Positions 60,114 through 64,000 of a stretch of DNA of 64,000 bases are shown piece by piece. Under the pieces are notes generated by a model. The model searched no databases. It was given only the letters and a program-made list of their open reading frames with translations, and was not told the DNA's origin. The stretch's first letter is position 1; each line of letters begins with the position of its first letter. The translations under genes were made by a program, and so were the position numbers. Source of the stretch: Streptomyces aureus (lineage in GTDB: Bacteria > Actinomycetota > Actinomycetes > Streptomycetales > Streptomycetaceae); the NCBI RefSeq assembly GCF_000725495.1, contig NZ_JNZD01000001.1, positions 186,001-250,000 of the forward strand, in the 5' to 3' direction.

Positions 60114-60149
60114 GCACGGGGCGCAAAGAGCAACAGCAGGTATCGGTAA

Positions 60150-60194
60150 CCGGGCCCGGTCCGTCGTGTCGCAATCACGACGGACCGGGCCCGG
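60150..60194. terminator. Bidirectional terminator between pstB and trxB
   Basis: Perfect 19-bp arms starting CCGGGCCCGGTCCGTCGTG with a 7-base loop, between convergent genes; the strongest hairpin in the window. Confidence 0.93.
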
Positions 60195-60202
60195 CGTCTG
60201 TT

Positions 60203-61201
60203 TCAGCCTGCCGCCACAAGCTCGGGTTCACCGGTCGAGGCAGCGTCGCCGAGGGCCGCGAGGTACCGCTCGGCATCCAGGGCGGCGGCGCAGCCGGAGC
60301 CGGCCGCGGTGATGGCCTGGCGGTAGATGTGGTCCACCACGTCCCCGGCGCCGAAGACACCGGGGATGTTGGTGCGGGTGGTGGGCGCCTGGGTCTTGAG
60401 GTAGCCCTCGTCGTCCAGTTCGAGCTGGCCGGCGAAGAGTTCCGTACGGGGGTCGTGGCCGATGGCGACAAACAGGCCCGTCGCGTCGAGGTCGCGCGTC
60501 TGGCCGGTCAGGACGTCGCGCAGGACCAAACCGGAGAGCATGCCGCCGCTCTCCTTGATCTCGGCGACCTCGCTGTCGAAGGCGAAGGAGATCTTCTCGT
60601 CGGCGAAGGCCCGGTCCTGCATGGCCTTGGAAGCGCGCAGGGTGGAGCGGCGGTGGACGATGGTGACCGAGCGGGCGAAGCGGGTGAGGAAGGTGGCCTC
60701 TTCCATGGCGGTATCACCGCCGCCGACCACGACGATGTCGCGGTCGCGGAAGAAGAACCCGTCGCAGGTGGCGCACCAGGAGACTCCGCGGCCGGAGAGC
60801 GTGTCCTCGTTCGGCAGGCCGAGCTTGCGGTAGCCGGAGCCGGTCGCGATGATCACGGCCTTCGCGCGGTGGACGGTGCCCTCGGAGTCGGTCAGCAGCT
60901 TGATGTCGCCGCTGAGGTCGACGGAGACGATGTCGTCATCGATCATCTCGGCGCCGAACTTCTCTGCCTGGGCCCGCATGTTGTCCATCAGGTCCGGGCC
61001 GTCGATGCCGCTGGGGAAGCCGGGGAAGTTCTCGACCTCGGTGGTCGTGGTGAGCGAGCCGCCGACGAATATGGAGCTGCCGAACAGCAGCGGCTTCAGC
61101 TGTGCGCGGGCGGTGTAGAGAGCCGCGGTGTAGCCGGCCGGGCCGGAGCCGATGATGATGACCTCGCGCACGTCCTGGGCGCCTGTCGGGTTGGTCGTCA
61201 T
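60203..61201 (-). CDS. trxB: Thioredoxin reductase
   Basis: 332 aa. FAD motif IIGSGPAGYTAALYTARA, redox centre WCATCDGFF (CATC), NADPH motif VVVGGGDTAMEEATFLTRFA and the C-terminal FAD motif GLFVAIGHDP. Sits 7 bases downstream of the arsenate reductase gene, so it recycles thioredoxin for ArsC. An extra copy beside the housekeeping trxB is usual in Streptomyces ars loci. Confidence 0.94.
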   Translation of the reverse strand: MTTNPTGAQDVREVIIIGSGPAGYTAALYTARAQLKPLLFGSSIFVGGSLTTTTEVENFPGFPSGIDGPDLMDNMRAQAEKFGAEMIDDDIVSVDLSGDIKLLTDSEGTVHRAKAVIIATGSGYRKLGLPNEDTLSGRGVSWCATCDGFFFRDRDIVVVGGGDTAMEEATFLTRFARSVTIVHRRSTLRASKAMQDRAFADEKISFAFDSEVAEIKESGGMLSGLVLRDVLTGQTRDLDATGLFVAIGHDPRTELFAGQLELDDEGYLKTQAPTTRTNIPGVFGAGDVVDHIYRQAITAAGSGCAAALDAERYLAALGDAASTGEPELVAAG

Positions 61202-61208
61202 GATGCGG

Positions 61209-61631
61209 TCAGCTCTCCTGCTTCTTCGCGTCGATCTCGGCGATGAGGCCCTCGATCAGGCCCTTGATCTCGTCCCGGATGGGGCGCACGGCCTCCACGC
61301 CCTGCCCGGCCGGGTCCTCCAGCTGCCAGTCCAGGTAGGTCTTGCCGGGGAAGTACGGGCAGGCGTCCCCGCAGCCCATGGTGATGATGTAGTCGGAGGC
61401 CTGGGCGGCCTCGGTGGTGAGGACCTTCGGCTTCTGGTCGGAGATGTCGATCCCCAGCTCGGCCATCGCGGCGACGGCGGAGGGGTTGATCTGGTCTTCG
61501 GGCACGGAGCCGGCGGAGCGGACCTCGACCCGGTCGCCCGCGAGGTGGCGCAGGAATCCGGCGGCCATCTGCGATCGGCCTGCGTTGTGGATGCAGACGA
61601 ACAGCACGGATGCGAGCGGGGTGGAGGACAT
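61209..61631 (-). CDS. arsC: Thioredoxin-coupled arsenate reductase (low-molecular-weight phosphatase type)
   Basis: 140 aa. P-loop CIHNAGRSQ with the nucleophilic Cys near residue 13. The resolving cysteines are in ITMGCGDACPYFPGKTYLDW (two Cys four residues apart), giving the Cys triad of the thioredoxin-dependent class. ATG 61631 follows GAAGGAAGAG. It reduces arsenate to arsenite in the cytosol. Divergent from the fourth arsR. Confidence 0.94.
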   Translation of the reverse strand: MSSTPLASVLFVCIHNAGRSQMAAGFLRHLAGDRVEVRSAGSVPEDQINPSAVAAMAELGIDISDQKPKVLTTEAAQASDYIITMGCGDACPYFPGKTYLDWQLEDPAGQGVEAVRPIRDEIKGLIEGLIAEIDAKKQES

Positions 61632-61702
61632 CGTCTCTTCCTTCAATCCAATGACTCAGCCCGGACTGGTATCAGCCCCGAGTGATGTGAGAGTATCAGC
61701 AC
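61632..61702. promoter_or_regulatory. arsC/arsR divergent promoter region
   Basis: 71 bases. GTATCAGC occurs twice in direct orientation (61669-61676, 61693-61700), with GAGTGATGTGA between them. The CATAGA-type palindrome of the other ars promoters is absent, so this arsR has a different operator. Confidence 0.4.
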
Positions 61703-62017
61703 ATGATGATGTCAGTCGACACTGATCTGTTCCGGGTTCTGGCCGACCCGCTCAGGCTCCAGATCGTGACCCTCCTGGCCAAGGAGACGCTCTGCGCCAC
61801 CCACCTCGTGGAGGAGACGGGTGCCAAGCAGACGAACATCTCGAACCACCTGAAGGTGCTGCGCGAGGCGGGGGTCGTGGAGACGGAACCGTGCGGAAGG
61901 TTCATGTACTACCGCGTGCGCCCTGAGGTCATCGAAGCCATCGCCGGTCAATTCGCCGACCTCGCCCGGACCGCGCGTGCCACCGCCGAAGCGAACCTCA
62001 AGCGGGCCTGCCCGTAG
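61703..62017 (+). CDS. arsR: ArsR-family regulator of the arsC/aquaporin block
   Basis: 104 aa. Winged helix FRVLADPLRLQIVTLLAKETLCATHLVEETGAKQTNISNHLKVLREAGVV. Only one Cys sits in the helix (LCATHL) instead of CxC; a second (TEPCGRF) lies in the wing and a third at the C-terminus (KRACP), so a different thiol set senses the ligand. Three consecutive ATGs start the frame and the ribosome site is weak. Confidence 0.9.
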   Translation: MMMSVDTDLFRVLADPLRLQIVTLLAKETLCATHLVEETGAKQTNISNHLKVLREAGVVETEPCGRFMYYRVRPEVIEAIAGQFADLARTARATAEANLKRACP

Positions 62018-62061
62018 CCCGGAGTCGCTCTTTTGCCTCATCTGCCCAAGGAGAACCTGCC

Positions 62062-62856
62062 TTGACCGCCACCGAGCCCGTCGGCACCGCCCCCGCAGCG
62101 GAGACCGTCATAGCCGCCGACGCGCCCCAGCCTGTACCCGGCGCGACCCCGCCCCGCACCCCGCTCATCGCCCGGGCCGCCGCCGAGCTGGTCGGCACCG
62201 CCGCGCTCGTGGCGGTCGTGGTCGGCTCCGGCATCCAGGCCACCGAGCTCACCCAGGATGTAGCCCTCCAGCTCCTGGCCAACTCCACCGCCACGGTCTT
62301 CGGCCTCGGCGTACTGATCGCCCTCCTCGGCCCGGTCTCCGGCGCCCACTTCAACCCGGCCGTGTCCCTGGCCGAGTGGTGGACCGTCCGCCGCGGCGGC
62401 GCAGGCGTCACCGCCCGCGAACTCGCCGTGTACGTGCCCTCCCAGATCGTCGGCGCCATCGCGGGCGCCATCCTGGCGGACGCGATGTTCGGCGAGCCGC
62501 TCGTGAAGTGGTCCACCCACGACCGCTCCGCCGGCCACCTCCTCCTCGGTGAGGTCGTCGCCACCGCCGGCCTGATCCTGCTGATCTTCGGCCTGGCCCG
62601 TACCGACCGCCTCCGTTTCGCCCCCGTAGCCGTCGCCTCGTACATCGGCGCCGCCTACTGGTTCACCTCGTCCACCTCCTTCGCCAACCCGGCCGTCACC
62701 ATCGGCCGCGCCTTCACCGACACCTTCGCCGGCATCGCACCGGCTTCGGTCCCGGCCTTCATCGGCGCGCAGCTGGCGGGCGCGGTCGTGGGCCTGGCTC
62801 TGGTGACGGTCATCTTCATGCGCGGCGAGACCGACAGCGGGCAGTCCGCCGCATGA
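62062..62856 (+). CDS. Aquaporin-family channel (arsenite/organoarsenical or glycerol facilitator)
   Basis: 264 aa. MIP family with both pore half-helices: HFNPAVSLAEWW and FANPAVTIGRAF (NPA boxes), six membrane helices. A long Ala/Pro N-terminal tail precedes them. MIP channels beside arsC replace ArsB/Acr3 in some bacteria by letting arsenite leak out. The start is TTG 62062 with AAGGAG upstream. Stop overlaps the next ATG. Confidence 0.92.
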   Translation: MTATEPVGTAPAAETVIAADAPQPVPGATPPRTPLIARAAAELVGTAALVAVVVGSGIQATELTQDVALQLLANSTATVFGLGVLIALLGPVSGAHFNPAVSLAEWWTVRRGGAGVTARELAVYVPSQIVGAIAGAILADAMFGEPLVKWSTHDRSAGHLLLGEVVATAGLILLIFGLARTDRLRFAPVAVASYIGAAYWFTSSTSFANPAVTIGRAFTDTFAGIAPASVPAFIGAQLAGAVVGLALVTVIFMRGETDSGQSAA

Positions 62857-63893
62857 CGCGGCACGCGGATGTGGTGGTGGTCGGCGGCGGCCAGGCCGGA
62901 CTCGCCGCCGGCTACTACCTGCGCCGGGCGGGCATCGACTTCACCATCCTCGACGCTCAGGCCACCCCAGGCGGAGCCTGGCAGCACGCCTGGGACTCGC
63001 TGCACCTGTTCTCCCCGGCTGCCTACTCCTCGCTGCCCGGCCGGCTCATGCCCGTGCAGGCAGGCAAGACGTTCCCGGACGTGTCCCACGTACTGGATTA
63101 CCTCGCCGACTACGAGAAGCGGTACGAACTCCCGATCCAGCGGGGCGTCCACGTCGAGGCCGTCCACGACCAGGCACCTCTCCTGCGCGTCCAGACAGAC
63201 TCCGGCGCTTTCACGGCCCGCGCCGTGATCAGCGCGACCGGCACCTGGTGGCGTCCCTTCCTCCCGGCCGTTCCCGGCCGCGAGCACTTCCAGGGCCGCC
63301 AGCACCACACGGTGGACTACCGCAGCCCGCGGGACTACGCGGGACAGCGCGTCATCGTGGTGGGAGGCGGCAACTCCGGTGCTCAGATCGCCGCCGACCT
63401 CGCCCCGCACGCCACCGTCCGCTGGGTCACCCAGCGCCCGGCCCGCTATCTCCCGGACGAGATCGATGGCAGCGCCCTCTTCGAACTCGCCACCCGGCGT
63501 GTCCAGTCCGGCGGACCCCGCATCTCAGACCTCGGCGACATCGTCGCGGTCCCGCCCGTACGCGCCGCCCGCGACGCCGGACTCATCCCGGACCACCGGA
63601 TGTTCCACAGCCTGACGGCCGACGGAGCCCACTGGGCCGACGGCGGTAGCTGGCCCTGCGACGCGATCATCTGGTGCACCGGGTTCCGCCCCACCCTCTT
63701 GCACCTGTCGCCCCTGGGCCTGCGCACCGAGGGCGGCCGCATCCCCACCGAGGGCACCCGCGCCGTAGCCGACCCCCGGATCCATCTCCTCAGCTACGGC
63801 GACTGGACCGGCCCCGCCTCCGCCACCCTCATCGGCGTCGGCCACACAGCCCGCGGAGCCGTCCGCGAGATCGCCGAACTCCTCGACGCCTGA
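62853..63893 (+). CDS. arsO: ArsO-like flavin monooxygenase
   Basis: 346 aa. FAD motif VVVGGGQAGLAAGYYLRRAG, FMO fingerprint FQGRQHHTVDY, NADPH motif VIVVGGGNSGAQIAADLA. Such flavoproteins are regularly found with arsR/arsC and aquaporins; oxidation of trivalent arsenicals has been proposed, and Baeyer-Villiger or N-oxygenation activity cannot be excluded. ATGA overlap with the aquaporin. Confidence 0.88.
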   Translation: MTRHADVVVVGGGQAGLAAGYYLRRAGIDFTILDAQATPGGAWQHAWDSLHLFSPAAYSSLPGRLMPVQAGKTFPDVSHVLDYLADYEKRYELPIQRGVHVEAVHDQAPLLRVQTDSGAFTARAVISATGTWWRPFLPAVPGREHFQGRQHHTVDYRSPRDYAGQRVIVVGGGNSGAQIAADLAPHATVRWVTQRPARYLPDEIDGSALFELATRRVQSGGPRISDLGDIVAVPPVRAARDAGLIPDHRMFHSLTADGAHWADGGSWPCDAIIWCTGFRPTLLHLSPLGLRTEGGRIPTEGTRAVADPRIHLLSYGDWTGPASATLIGVGHTARGAVREIAELLDA

Positions 63894-63937
63894 ACCCGCC
63901 TGGGGGCGGGAATCATCGCAGTGGACAGGAGCGAATG

Positions 63938-64000
63938 ATGAACGAGACGGCGATGGACCGACAGGCCGTGTCCGCGGAGTACGAACACGCCCGGCATACC
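63938..64000 (+). CDS. Start of an unidentified gene, cut by the window edge
   Basis: 21 codons, MNETAMDRQAVSAEYEHARHT, with AGGAG six bases before ATG 63938 (ATG 63935 is too close to it). The AVSAEYEHARHT start is reminiscent of DinB-superfamily proteins, but too little is present for a call. Confidence 0.55.
   Translation, partial: MNETAMDRQAVSAEYEHARHT

Overview
The window is a high-GC actinomycete chromosome segment, almost certainly Streptomyces. The evidence is two complete branched-chain 2-oxoacid dehydrogenase (bkd) operons, a phenylacetate (paa) operon, a proteasome activator (Bpa), PASTA-type Ser/Thr kinases, GTG/TTG starts with 1-4 base stop/start overlaps, and a perfect 14-bp actinobacterial parS palindrome at 10888. 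In Streptomyces parS sites cluster around oriC, so the left part is probably core chromosome near the origin.

Layout. 1-3.0 kb: first bkd operon (E2 cut by the window edge, E1beta, E1alpha). 3.4-6.7 kb: response regulator and two Ser/Thr kinase genes that meet head to head and both lack their N-lobes. 6.9-13.8 kb: proteasome activator, a wall- or membrane-linked protein, quinone oxidoreductase, TrkA-type K+ channel with parS at its start, MoeA-like and MobA-like genes. 13.9-18.3 kb: second bkd operon with a divergent Lrp/AsnC regulator. 18.4-30.7 kb: fatty-acyl/phenylacetate catabolism (TetR, 3-hydroxyacyl-CoA dehydrogenase, paaN, paaABCDE, acyl-CoA dehydrogenase), interrupted by an rRNA methyltransferase and an HTTM/DUF5819 pair. 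A nearly identical TetR-type operator lies before paaN, before paaA and, with changes, before bkdA. 30.8-36.4 kb: rhodanese, J-domain-like protein, DUF2252, HxlR/azoreductase pair, TerD.

36.4-44.2 kb looks like an acquired island. It carries a ubiquitin-like conjugation operon (Ub-like protein, E2-like protein, JAB-E1 fusion), divergent from an XRE regulator and an ImmA/IrrE metallopeptidase, followed by a degenerate Nudix protein and a TniQ protein.

44.3-63.9 kb is an arsenic island and the most interesting part. Its core is a coupled operon (51.5-56.0 kb): an unknown protein, an EPSP-synthase-like enolpyruvyl transferase, a cofactor-independent phosphoglycerate-mutase-like enzyme with a rewritten substrate loop, a small unknown protein and a glutaminase-like domain lacking its catalytic His. 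The transferase/mutase pair is the signature of the arsenoenolpyruvate -> arsonopyruvate route known from bisenarsan biosynthesis in S. lividans, but no polyketide synthase or decarboxylase is visible here. Around it are a secreted peptide of five GAGWD repeats, a GNAT-fold protein carrying nine Cys-Cys pairs, an ArsP-like organoarsenical permease with a Cys-Cys loop, an arsenic-controlled aminotransferase, a PstS/PstCA-fusion/PstB importer, arsC-trxB, an aquaporin, an ArsO-like monooxygenase and four ArsR-family regulators.

Two regulatory layers are readable in the DNA. Five copies of an 18-bp imperfect palindrome (CATAGA-N6-TCTATG type) sit at the two ArsR promoters near 45.8 and 47.5 kb. 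A separate 50-bp element is repeated upstream of the repeat peptide, the organoarsenic operon and pstS, suggesting one regulon, possibly run by the adjacent TrmB/LuxR-type regulator. No rRNA, tRNA, CRISPR array or transposase was found.
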